Of a DNA stretch of 64,000 bases, positions 43,339 through 51,876 are shown piece after piece; the stretch's first letter is position 1, and every line of letters starts with the position of its first letter. A model generated the notes under the pieces. It did not search any database. It had not been told where the DNA came from and saw only the letters and a list, made by a program, of their open reading frames with translations. Origin of the DNA: CAWAND01 sp963783335 (GTDB lineage: Bacteria > Chloroflexota > Anaerolineae > Anaerolineales > E44-bin32). The stretch is from NCBI GenBank assembly GCA_963783335.1, contig CAWAND010000009.1, positions 48,489-112,488 on the forward strand, written 5' to 3'. The position numbers were made by a program, and so were the translations under genes.

Positions 43339-43986
43339 GTGCACGAAAAGACGGAAAAAGAGCAGGACGCCGGAGCGATCAAGAGCGATTCGGTTGGACT
43401 GGAGCGGCTGATCTTCTTCAGCGACGCCGTGTTCGCTATCGCTATCACGCTCCTGGCCCTGGACATCCGCCTTCCCCAAGGGCTAGGGGACCTCAACGAC
43501 CAGGCTTTGCTGCGCGAACTCATGTCTATCTGGCCACGTTACCTGGGATATGTCGTCAGCTTCCTGGTTCTGGGGAATTTCTGGATCAGCCACCACCGGA
43601 AATACCGTTACATCCGCCGTTACAACAGCATCCTGCTCCAGCTCAACTTGCTCCTGCTCATGGCCATTGCCTTCATTCCATTCCCCACGGCCATCCTCAG
43701 CGAGTTTGGCAACCGGACGGCGACCATCTTCTATGCGCTTTCGATCTCGCTGGCCGGCCTGCTCTCGACCCTGATTTGGCTGTATGCTACGCATGAGAAT
43801 CGGTTGGTGGGCGCCGGGATGAGCGCCGCCATTTGGCGCCGGGAAACGCGCGGCCCCTTGGCTGTGATCGGCGTGTTTGTCTTTTCGATCGGTGTGGCGT
43901 TCATCAACGCCGACCTGGCAAAACTGTCATGGTTTCTTGTGACAGTGGCCCTGTGGCTGGCAACTCGCATCAGGAGGAATGGCTAG
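43339..43986 (+). CDS. TMEM175-family (DUF1211) potassium channel-like protein
   Basis: 215 residues and six TM helices. The hallmark RLIFFSDAVFAIAITLLALD of TM1 (FSDAVFAIA) is clear, and NFWISHHRKYRYI follows TM3. Bacterial TMEM175 proteins are tetrameric K+ channels with hydrophobic TM1 filters. GTG start at 43339 with AAAGGTGA upstream. A terminator follows 43 nt after the stop. Confidence 0.88.
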   Translation: MHEKTEKEQDAGAIKSDSVGLERLIFFSDAVFAIAITLLALDIRLPQGLGDLNDQALLRELMSIWPRYLGYVVSFLVLGNFWISHHRKYRYIRRYNSILLQLNLLLLMAIAFIPFPTAILSEFGNRTATIFYALSISLAGLLSTLIWLYATHENRLVGAGMSAAIWRRETRGPLAVIGVFVFSIGVAFINADLAKLSWFLVTVALWLATRIRRNG

Positions 43987-44028
43987 CTGCCGTCCGGTTC
44001 GCCATACGATGTGTGTGATTGAAAGCAG

Positions 44029-44055
44029 AGGACCCTTCCGGGATGGGAGGGTCCT
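44029..44055 (+). terminator. Terminator after the TMEM175 gene
   Basis: 11-bp stem AGGACCCTTCC / GGGAGGGTCCT with one G-T pair and a 5-nt loop; only a short T tail. Confidence 0.6.
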
Positions 44056-44061
44056 TGGGCT

Positions 44062-44107
44062 TGGCGCCCTCGGAGGGATTCGTCCCCGCCAGCCCCCAGA
44101 TTTGAAG
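44062..44107 (-). other. tRNA 3'-half-like remnant (T1)
   Basis: On the minus strand the segment ends in CGAATCCCTCCGAGGGCGCC, resembling a T-arm plus 3' acceptor strand. No matching 5' acceptor or D-arm is found, so it is not an intact tRNA. Two similar fragments lie at 46390 and 55962 in the same orientation. Confidence 0.35.
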
Positions 44108-45026
44108 AGTTACGCTTGGGCGTCCGGGTGCTCTATACGTTCCATGGAGCCTTTGGAATACGAAGCATTATGCACCGGAACTGCACCGCTGAAGCAATCC
44201 GGAAAAGTTGGAAGCGTGAGTCAAGGGAAGGCGCCTCGAACACGTCATGCCGCTCCTTAGATATCTGCTTCTCGACTCGACAGAGTCGATTTTGCATGTC
44301 GATCTTGGCCAGGCGGCAGAAAACAAGCTTTGGTCGTGCGTGTGAATGCGTATGCACTTCGCAAGAGACGAGAGCTCAAGCGAGGCTGCACACTTGATGA
44401 TGAAGATCCACCCGCGAGAAGGTGTGGAGCGGGGGCGATGTTCCCATGCTGGAAATCGGCTTGAGGCTGCTGGACCGCTTCCGAGGGAATTCCAATGGAA
44501 TCTGTCACAGATTCCACGATAGGCTGGATCGTACAACCGCGTGGGTGAGTGTTAGCGACAGGACCTCGAGGGGGGTCGAGGGACTTTTGACTGTTCTGCC
44601 GATTGTCTGTCCCCCGGTCGTGATGAGGTTTGGGAAGGCGCAGACCTGGTCCATTTGGTAACACCCGCCGCCGTCTTCAGATATTGGACGTGTCGCTGGG
44701 CGGTGAGTCCTTCCCTTCAGCTCGAAAGCTGCTTCTATTCTCACTCCACCCTAATCTGAGCGCGATAGCATTCCCCTCGGTCGAAAACCTAGCGGCGTTT
44801 CTTCGCTCCAGTATCTTCGGTCCAAAGCACTTTCGCAGATATGGGCAGTTCACCTTGCTGGTCCGATTCTCACAGAAATCCCGAACCAAGCACGGCTTGT
44901 TCACTGCGATGGGGTGCCTTCTCGTGGCTACCGCGACAAGGCAACTTGGACGGCCACGGCTGCAGACGAGCAGTTGGTTGTGGACAGCTGAGCAAGTAAG
45001 GATACCGGCCTGTGTTTCCAGGCTGA
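44108..45026. other. Gene-poor interval of about 920 bp
   Basis: Open frames on both strands have no SD and no protein-like pattern. The perfect palindrome TGGAATCTGT-C-ACAGATTCCA lies at 44496-44516. The stretch CCATGGAGCCTTTGG (about 44143) recurs in altered form near 46515, so the two gene-poor blocks share ancestry. Confidence 0.4.
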
Positions 45027-45281
45027 ACCGAGAAGCTGTGCGCCTCTTGTTCACCCCTGGATGGCGACGAGTTCCTCTATCCGCTGGATTCCGTCGAGAA
45101 CTGCCAGGTGATTCAAAATGCCCCCATGCAGGGCATGGCGATCCAGGTGGGGTTCACTGGGGGCTGGATCCTGAAAGTCTTAGTACCACAGGCGGTCGCA
45201 TTGCAAGTGCACGGTCGCCGCACTCTGCGGATCGGCACGGACCAGCCGGAGCGCCTGGCAACGTCAAGTACAGATGTCTAA
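45027..45281 (+). pseudogene. Remnant of a bacterial PH-like domain gene (3' end only)
   Basis: About 84 codons open after a stop at 45024 with no start codon. The translation includes YPLDSVENCQVIQ, then QVGFTGGWILKV and GRRTLRIGTDQPERLA. This matches the end of small bacterial PH-like proteins (a P(L/I)..I..V segment, a GGW turn, then a G(R/T)LRIGTD(E/Q)PE..A end). The 5' half is missing, so it is a truncated gene left upstream of the CPBP protease start. Confidence 0.5.
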
Positions 45282-45298
45282 GCATCTTGGGAGGTATG

Positions 45299-46177
45299 AT
45301 GATCACATTCGTTCGCCGTCACCCGTTGTTCGGTTTCTTCCTGCTCGCATATGTCTTCTCCTGGCTCACTTGGTTGCCCTATGTCCTTTCTAAAGATGGG
45401 CTGGGGATTCTAGCTTTGCACCTTCCTTCCCTGTATGTCGCAATCGGCGGATTCACTGGACCCTTCCTGGCTGGATTCTTGATGACTGCCGTGGTCAGTG
45501 GTAGAGAAGGTATCCATTCACTTCTAAAGAGATTCATCCTCTGGCGAGTCGGCATTGGCTGGTATCTGTTTGCCATCTTTGGGGTACCTGCCATCGCATT
45601 ACTGGCCGCACTTGCACTGCCAGGTGCTTTGGCCGACCTCACTCAACATGCTCTAGTTTCCTCACTCCTCATGTATCTCCCGGCGCTGATCGTTACATTC
45701 ATAATTGCGGCTGGAGGTGAAGAGCCGGGCTGGCGCGGATTCGCTCTGCCGAGACTGCAAGAACGCTTCGGCCCATTGATCGGTACGCTCGTGCTGGGCC
45801 TGCTTTGGGGCGCCTGGCACTTCCCGTTGGTGCTAACTGTGGGTTATGGCGGTGGTCCAAGCAGCAGTCTCATGGCGGAATTGGAGACTTCACTATTGCA
45901 GATCCTTGGGGTGACCTTCACCGCAATCGTTATCACTTGGGTCTTCAACAACACCCAGGGCAGCCTCTTGCTGGCAATGCTCGTGCATGGAGCATTGGAT
46001 GCAACTCCGCTTCCCCCGAGCGTACAGCAAGCTCTCAGCCATCACTACAATCCATTGCTGCCCCCAATAATCGGGATTGGCTTGCTGGCGATACTGATTG
46101 TGGTCTTCACCCGAGGGGGGTTGTCCTATCACCGCCATACGCATGATTTGGTGGACAAGGAGTGGGCGCCTGCATGA
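45299..46177 (+). CDS. CPBP-family intramembrane glutamic protease (copy 3)
   Basis: 292 residues. The core motifs are GGEEPGWRGFALPRLQ, WGAWHFPLVLTVGYG, NNTQGSLLLAMLVHGALDAT. The first Glu pair and both His motifs are intact. The start is the second ATG of ATG-ATG, 4 nt after GGGAGG; the frame is open for another 220 codons upstream, but that region looks non-coding. It is the third CPBP gene in the window and sits between two tRNA-like remnants, so it may have arrived with a mobile segment. Confidence 0.88.
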   Translation: MITFVRRHPLFGFFLLAYVFSWLTWLPYVLSKDGLGILALHLPSLYVAIGGFTGPFLAGFLMTAVVSGREGIHSLLKRFILWRVGIGWYLFAIFGVPAIALLAALALPGALADLTQHALVSSLLMYLPALIVTFIIAAGGEEPGWRGFALPRLQERFGPLIGTLVLGLLWGAWHFPLVLTVGYGGGPSSSLMAELETSLLQILGVTFTAIVITWVFNNTQGSLLLAMLVHGALDATPLPPSVQQALSHHYNPLLPPIIGIGLLAILIVVFTRGGLSYHRHTHDLVDKEWAPA

Positions 46178-47007
46178 ACGATACGCTCATACGTAGGCTC
46201 AGTTCCCAGCAACAGGGGCGCCCCGGCATGCCTGGAGCTGCAGGGTCTGGATCCACACGCACAATCGAGAGTTGATATGAATGAGCCCGCCCATTTTGGG
46301 ACCTGCACCTCGAGCAAGCCACCTGCGAGATTGGCAGCTGGCAAGCTGCTATCCATAAGGGGTGGCGGTGAATCGCACCGCCACCTGTATGGCACCCTCG
46401 GAGGGACTCAAATCCCCAACCTGCTGAATCGAAGAACTGGGCTTGGTCGTCACGACTATGGGCTCGATACCGTCTATGGGCTTTAGAGAGTGAATGTGGT
46501 TGCTCCATGCAGTCTATGGAGCCTATGGCATACCAGGTGTTTTGCACTTGAACTGCGCCGCAGAACCGGTCTGGTGAAGAGCTTGAACCGGCCTTGGTGT
46601 CCTCGACTTGGTGCTTGGGGTTGGGTTGAACATCCATGAGAAGTGAGGCTTCAAGATCTGCGGACCTGATTTATTGATAGGTGTCGGAAGAGGGTTTCCG
46701 CCAGCGGGTTTGCTGGAGATGTGAGGCGCGAAGCCTACGCCGATATGCAGGTCTTGATGAGCTCGATGAAGTCGTGGCGAGAAATTCTGGCCGGTTGGTC
46801 CAATCCCGGCATCTGCATACGTGGCTGGGTGACCCCTCGGATCACAACCACACCAGGTCGCCTCGCAGGTTCGGCAGCCACGGGAGTCCTGTTTTGCGGA
46901 TGGGCGCCATCCCAGCCAATCTGCTGAACGCAGGGCGGGTGATACGATGATTTGTGGCGGCGGATTCTGAGAGAGTTGGTCGGTCAAGCGAAAGGATCTC
47001 AGGTCGT
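46178..47007. other. Gene-poor interval of 830 bp
   Basis: Contains tRNA-like remnant T2 and the partial repeat shared with 44.1 kb. A minus-strand ORF (46523-47125) overlaps the galT start and reads like noise. The galT promoter should lie at the right end. Confidence 0.4.
46390..46436 (-). other. tRNA 3'-half-like remnant (T2)
   Basis: Plus-strand text CTCGGAGGGACTCAAATCCC then CAACCTGCTG matches the usual look of a minus-strand tRNA T-arm, variable loop and anticodon-stem 3' side. About 75 percent of aligned bases agree with fragment T3. The 5' half of the tRNA is absent. Confidence 0.4.
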
Positions 47008-48015
47008 ATGCCCGAGTTTCGGCTGAACGTTGTGACCAATCAGTGGGTGCTTGTGGCTGGCAACCGAGGCGGTCGGCCTCACGATGCCCCAAATGTACCT
47101 GGCGGTCAAGCCGATCATGGTGCACTTCCTGAACACGACCCGGATTGTCCCTTCTGCCCCGGCAACGAGGCCAAGCTGCCTTTAATCAAGCTGGAACGCC
47201 AATCCGAGGATCCCGATGGCTGGTCCGTACGTGTCGTTCCCAACAAGTACCCATTGGTAGACGACGTGGAGCGCGAAACGCCGGCGGCTGATCGAGAAGA
47301 CGTGTCCCGATCGGCTCTGGGTTTCCATGAAGTGGTCATTGAGACTCCGCGGCACAACGGCAGCCTGGAAAGGATGACGGCGGCCGAAGTCAGCCATCTT
47401 TTGGAAGTCATTCAAGCACGAGTTCGGACCCTCATGGAAGAAGAAGCCGTCCGATGGGTCTTGCCCTTCCGGAACCACGGCCGCAGAGCTGGGACATCCC
47501 TCGTGCACCCTCACTCGCAGATTGTGGCCATGGACACAATTCCGCGTCCCTTCGCCGACCGCGTGTCGGCTGCACAGGGCTATTTTGAAGATCAAGGTGC
47601 ATGCGTGCTCTGCGAAATGATCGGGCAGGAAGAGCGAAATGGCGTGCGCATGGTTATCTCCCGGCCGGACTTTTCGGCCTTTGTCCCTTTTGCTGCCGCC
47701 TCGCCGTACGAGGTCTGGCTTGTGCCCAACGAGCATCAGGCAGATTTCGATCAGCTCGACGGAAGGCAGCTTGGCAAACTTGCCGAAGCGCTGCGGGATC
47801 TTCTTCAAAAACTGGAGCGAGGTCTCGGTGGACCCGACTACAACCTGATGGTCATCACGGCACCGAAGAAGGATCGCGGCGCACTGTTCTTTCATTGGTA
47901 CGTCCAGTTGACTCCTCGCGTCACCACCCGGGCGGGTTTTGAAATTGCCACTGGGATCAATGTCAATGCCTCTCTGCCGGAAGAAGATGCTGCCTTCTTG
48001 AGAGACGTCAAGTAG
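47008..48015 (+). CDS. galT: Galactose-1-phosphate uridylyltransferase
   Basis: 335 residues. N-terminal FRLNVVTNQWVLVAGNRGGR, zinc-site Cys pair CPFCPGNE, and the catalytic HPHSQI within NHGRRAGTSLVHPHSQIV (nucleotidylated His). The second half has FFHWYVQLTPRV with the other His. It swaps UMP between UDP-glucose and galactose-1-P in the Leloir pathway; some relatives act on other sugar phosphates. The start MPEFRL is chosen from family length. It heads a same-direction run with ackA and xfp. Confidence 0.9.
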   Translation: MPEFRLNVVTNQWVLVAGNRGGRPHDAPNVPGGQADHGALPEHDPDCPFCPGNEAKLPLIKLERQSEDPDGWSVRVVPNKYPLVDDVERETPAADREDVSRSALGFHEVVIETPRHNGSLERMTAAEVSHLLEVIQARVRTLMEEEAVRWVLPFRNHGRRAGTSLVHPHSQIVAMDTIPRPFADRVSAAQGYFEDQGACVLCEMIGQEERNGVRMVISRPDFSAFVPFAAASPYEVWLVPNEHQADFDQLDGRQLGKLAEALRDLLQKLERGLGGPDYNLMVITAPKKDRGALFFHWYVQLTPRVTTRAGFEIATGINVNASLPEEDAAFLRDVK

Positions 48016-48062
48016 GGGGTTGACTAAACAGGACGAACGCCAGGGTCAATCCGGCGACCCGC

Positions 48063-48068
48063 TATAAT
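48063..48068 (+). promoter_or_regulatory. -10 element TATAAT upstream of ackA
   Basis: Perfect TATAAT 59 bp before the ackA ATG, in the galT-ackA gap. A good -35 at 17 bp is not present, so activator dependence is possible. Confidence 0.4.
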
Positions 48069-48126
48069 ACAAGTGGGAGGGGCATATCGGTCCGGAGCCA
48101 ACTTCTTGGACCGGTGAAAGGCCCAA

Positions 48127-49323
48127 ATGCACGTCCTTACCATCAACAGTGGGTCTTCGAGTATCAAGTTCGGCCTTTACCAGGTCGAAGAGTTGGAAAC
48201 CCGGATCCTGACAGGCAGCCTGGAACGTATCGGATTGCGGGCTGGCATCTTCCGCATTGCGAAGGCTGACGACACTCATCTGGTCGACGAGCACCTGCAG
48301 CTTCGCGACCACAAAGATGCGCTCGATACTCTGTTCGCCTGGCTCGAAGAGAACGAGCCCGAGAAAGTTCTTGATGCCGTGGGTCATCGTGTGGTCCATG
48401 GCGGCCCTGCCTACGCTCGCCCGCACCTGGTAACGCCAACGCTGGTCGATAACCTCAGAAACCTCACCCACCTGGCGCCCAACCACCTTCCGCACGAAAT
48501 CAAAGCCATTCAGGCCACGTCCAGTACCTATCCTGACCTGCCGCAGGTGGCATGTTTCGACACCGCGTTCCATCGAAGCATGCCGATTTTGGCCCAAATC
48601 TACGGGCTGCCCCGACACTACCAGCATGAAGGCATCATGCGCTATGGATTTCACGGACTGTCCTACGAGTACATCCTCCAGGAGCTCCGCAAGGAAGCAG
48701 GTCAGGAGGCTGCCGAAGGACGCGTCGTGATCGCTCATCTCGGCAATGGCGCCAGCATGGCGGCCGTGAGCGGCGGAAGGAGCGTGGACACGACGATGGG
48801 CCTGACCCCTGCCGGCGGGCTGGTGATGAGCACGCGCTCAGGAGACTTGGACCCCGGCGTTCCTATCTACCTGATGGAAGAGAAGGGCTTGGAGCCGTCT
48901 GGCCTGAATGAGCTCGTCAATCGTCAGGCGGGCCTACTGGGGGTTTCAGGTACTACGTCGGACATGAAGGACCTGCTCGCCCATGAGGATCAGGATCCCC
49001 ACGCACGCCAGGCTGTTGATTTGTTCTGCTATCAGGCCAAGAAGAGCTTGGGCGCGCTTGTCGCCGTTCTCGGGGGACTGGATACGTTGATCTTCACGGG
49101 GGGCATCGGCGAGAATGCGCCCGATGTTCGCCAGCGGATCTGTCACGGCCTGAACTACATGGGCATCCAGCTGAATGCGCGAGCCAACAACAAGAACGCC
49201 CCCCTGGTGTCACAACAAAACAGCCCAGTCGCCGTCCGGGTGATGAATACAGACGAAGACTTGATGATTGCGAGACATACGTACGATCAAATCAACCAGG
49301 GCCGGCAGAAGGACGAAAGCTAG
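48127..49323 (+). CDS. ackA: Acetate kinase
   Basis: 398 residues of the ASKHA fold. Signatures are INSGSSSIKFGLY at the start, RVVHGG, ACFDTAFHRSMP, RYGFHGLSYEY, and HLGNGASMAAVSGGRSVDTTMGLTP split over the phosphate loops, plus FTGGIGENAP. It makes ATP from acetyl phosphate. It lies just upstream of xfp (3 nt between stop and ATG), so the acetyl phosphate from phosphoketolase is directly used for substrate-level phosphorylation. GAAAGG precedes the ATG. Confidence 0.96.
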   Translation: MHVLTINSGSSSIKFGLYQVEELETRILTGSLERIGLRAGIFRIAKADDTHLVDEHLQLRDHKDALDTLFAWLEENEPEKVLDAVGHRVVHGGPAYARPHLVTPTLVDNLRNLTHLAPNHLPHEIKAIQATSSTYPDLPQVACFDTAFHRSMPILAQIYGLPRHYQHEGIMRYGFHGLSYEYILQELRKEAGQEAAEGRVVIAHLGNGASMAAVSGGRSVDTTMGLTPAGGLVMSTRSGDLDPGVPIYLMEEKGLEPSGLNELVNRQAGLLGVSGTTSDMKDLLAHEDQDPHARQAVDLFCYQAKKSLGALVAVLGGLDTLIFTGGIGENAPDVRQRICHGLNYMGIQLNARANNKNAPLVSQQNSPVAVRVMNTDEDLMIARHTYDQINQGRQKDES

Positions 49324-49326
49324 CAG

Positions 49327-51732
49327 ATGGAGGTAGATGTGACCAACGGCGAACAATCGCCCAACAACCCCAAACAAACCCCGCTCAACGATGAGGAGCT
49401 TCGCAAGATTGACGCCTATTGGCGGGCGAGCCTTTACCTGTGCGTTGGGATGATCTACCTGAGGGACAATCCGCTTCTCAGAAAACCCCTCAAGTTGGCG
49501 CACGTTAAGAAGCGGCTGCTGGGCCACTGGGGATCCGATCCAGGCCAGTGCTTAGTCTGGGTGCACCTGAACCGAATGATCAGGCAGAGCGACCTGAACA
49601 TGATCTACATTTCGGGCCCGGGGCACGGGTCGCCGTCCATGCTCTCCAATGCCTATCTGGAGGGCACCTACTCCGAGGTCTATCCCGAGAAGACCCAAGA
49701 CGAAGCCGGCATGAGGGCGCTTTTCCGGGAGTTTTCTTGGCCGGGGGGATTGGGCAGCCACTGCACCCCTCAGGTTCCCGGTTCAATCCACGAGGGCGGT
49801 GAGTTGGGGTACAGCCTCTCCCACGCCTTTGGTGCGGTGTTTGACCGGCCGGACCTGATCGCGGCCGTGGTGATTGGAGACGGGGAGTCCGAAACTGGCC
49901 CTCTGGCCACGTCCTGGCACTCGAACAAATTCCTCAATCCAGCCAGGGACGGGGCGGTCCTGCCCATCCTTCACTTGAACGGCTACAAAATCGCCAACCC
50001 GACGATCCTGGCAAGGATCAGCCACGATGAGCTAGCCAGCCTATTTGAGGGGTACGGGTACAAACCCTACTTCGTGGAAGGGTCGGACCCGTTGGTTATG
50101 CACCAGGAGATGGCGGCGACTCTGGAGGCTGTGTTCTCAGACATCAAGGCCATCCAGGAGGCGGCCAGGCGAGATGGGGTCAGCCAATACCCTCACTGGC
50201 CGATGATCGTGCTGCGGACTCCAAAGGGATGGACGTGCCCTGAGGAAGTCGACGGCCACAAGGTCGAGGGTTTCTGGAGAGCGCACCAGATTCCGTTTGA
50301 AATCGGTGAAAGCCCCGACCATTTGAAGCTGCTTGAGCGCTGGATGCGCAGCTACAAGCCCGAGGAGCTGTTTGACGACGCTGGCGGGCTGCTGCCGAGT
50401 CTGCGGGCGATGGCGCCTCAGGGATCCCGGCGTATGAGCGCCAATCCAATCGCCAATGGGGGCGTGGTGCGTCAGCCGCTGCGCATGCCGGACTTCAAGG
50501 CGTACGAGGCAGCGGTGCCCAAACCGGGGGTCACGCAAGCTGAGAACACCCGCGTGCTGGGTGCCTTTTTGCGCAATTTGATGGCGCAGAACATGGATAG
50601 TTTCAGACTGTTTGGCCCGGATGAGACCGCCTCCAACCGGCTGGATGCCGTCTACGATGCCACGCAGAAGATATGGATGGAGGAGATCAAGCCGGAAGAC
50701 TCCGACGGCGGTGAGCTTTCGCGAGACGGACGCGTCATGGAGATGCTCAGTGAGCACACCCTCGAGGGCTGGTTGGAAGGATATCTGCTGACGGGCAGGC
50801 ATGGCCTCTTCGCCTCGTATGAGGCCTTTATTCATGTGATTGACTCCATGTTCAATCAGCATGCAAAGTGGCTGGAGAGGTGTCAGCAGATCCCCTGGCG
50901 GGCTCCTATTTCATCACTGAATCTGTTGATCACATCGCTGGTATGGCGGCAAGACTACAACGGCTTCAGCCATCAAGACCCAGGCTTTCTCGACATCGTG
51001 GCCAACAAGAGCGCCAAGGTCACTCGTATCTACCTCCCACCCGACGCCAACTGCCTTCTTTCGGTAGCTGACCACTGTCTTCGAAGTCAGGGCTACGTCA
51101 ACGTCATCGTCTCAGACAAGCAGCGGCATCTGCAATACCTTTCGATGGACCAAGCTGTTGAACATTGCACCAAAGGCATTGGCATTTGGGATTGGGCCAG
51201 CACCGATGAAGGTGCCGAGCCCGACGTCGTGCTGGCCTGTGCCGGCGATATTCCCACCCAAGAGGCCTTGGCAGCGGCGGCATTGCTGAGAGAGAATTTC
51301 CCGGACCTCAAGCTGCGTTTCATCAATGTCGTCGACCTGTTCAAACTCGAACCCGACACGGAGCATGGACATGGCTTGTCGGACAGGGATTTCGACAGCC
51401 TGTTCACCAAAGACAAGCCCGTGATCTTCAATTTTCATGGCTACCCTTGGTTGATCCACAGGCTGGCCTACCGGCGTACCAACCACGTCAACATGCATGT
51501 CCGAGGCTACAAGGAGCATGGAGACATCAACACGCCCCTTGACCTGGCCATGCGCAATCAAATCGATCGCTTCGACCTTGTCATCGACGTGATTGATCGG
51601 GTTCCCAAGCTCAACGTCGCCGGCGCCCATGTGAAGGAGCACATGCGCGACCTCATCATCGAGAATGAGAACTACGCCAAACAAGAAGGCGTTGATCAAC
51701 CGGAGATTGGCAACTGGACGTGGCCATTCTAG
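49327..51732 (+). CDS. xfp: Xylulose-5-phosphate/fructose-6-phosphate phosphoketolase
   Basis: 801 residues, the usual phosphoketolase length. Visible are SGPGHGSPSMLSNAYLEGTY, GELGYSLSHAFGAVFD, the TPP motif GDGESETGPLATSWHSNKF, and the C-terminal domains with FSHQDPGFLD and LPPDANCLL. It cleaves X5P or F6P to acetyl phosphate plus GAP or E4P. A GTG at 49339, 5 nt after GGAGGT, may be the true start; the ATG at 49327 is given. Tight linkage to ackA marks a bifid-shunt-like route. A mixture of sugars would feed it via transketolase/transaldolase. Confidence 0.96.
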   Translation: MEVDVTNGEQSPNNPKQTPLNDEELRKIDAYWRASLYLCVGMIYLRDNPLLRKPLKLAHVKKRLLGHWGSDPGQCLVWVHLNRMIRQSDLNMIYISGPGHGSPSMLSNAYLEGTYSEVYPEKTQDEAGMRALFREFSWPGGLGSHCTPQVPGSIHEGGELGYSLSHAFGAVFDRPDLIAAVVIGDGESETGPLATSWHSNKFLNPARDGAVLPILHLNGYKIANPTILARISHDELASLFEGYGYKPYFVEGSDPLVMHQEMAATLEAVFSDIKAIQEAARRDGVSQYPHWPMIVLRTPKGWTCPEEVDGHKVEGFWRAHQIPFEIGESPDHLKLLERWMRSYKPEELFDDAGGLLPSLRAMAPQGSRRMSANPIANGGVVRQPLRMPDFKAYEAAVPKPGVTQAENTRVLGAFLRNLMAQNMDSFRLFGPDETASNRLDAVYDATQKIWMEEIKPEDSDGGELSRDGRVMEMLSEHTLEGWLEGYLLTGRHGLFASYEAFIHVIDSMFNQHAKWLERCQQIPWRAPISSLNLLITSLVWRQDYNGFSHQDPGFLDIVANKSAKVTRIYLPPDANCLLSVADHCLRSQGYVNVIVSDKQRHLQYLSMDQAVEHCTKGIGIWDWASTDEGAEPDVVLACAGDIPTQEALAAAALLRENFPDLKLRFINVVDLFKLEPDTEHGHGLSDRDFDSLFTKDKPVIFNFHGYPWLIHRLAYRRTNHVNMHVRGYKEHGDINTPLDLAMRNQIDRFDLVIDVIDRVPKLNVAGAHVKEHMRDLIIENENYAKQEGVDQPEIGNWTWPF

Positions 51733-51876
51733 GACTCCGTGATCGTCTGCGGCGCGGGCGCTCCTTGGGCTACTGGGGGTGATACCGGCCGGCCGAACCA
51801 TGCGAAACCGTGACCGACATCGACCCCATGGCGAGGTCTCGCCAAATCCCAGGGTTTCAATGAAAGGCTAGCAAGC

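Noticed and set aside
44496..44516. Perfect palindrome TGGAATCTGT-C-ACAGATTCCA as a seventh Crp-like site
   Set aside because: It does not contain TGTGA-N6-TCACA and no gene follows within several hundred bp; kept only as a note in the interval entry.
44630..45298. N-terminal extension of the third CPBP protease (about 220 residues)
   Set aside because: The extension reads like non-coding DNA; GGGAGG-T-ATG-ATG at 45289-45301 marks the true start, and another frame there holds the PH-like remnant.
46523..47125. 200-codon minus-strand ORF before galT
   Set aside because: Rich in His/Arg/Pro/Ser without pattern, overlaps the galT start and the tRNA-like area.
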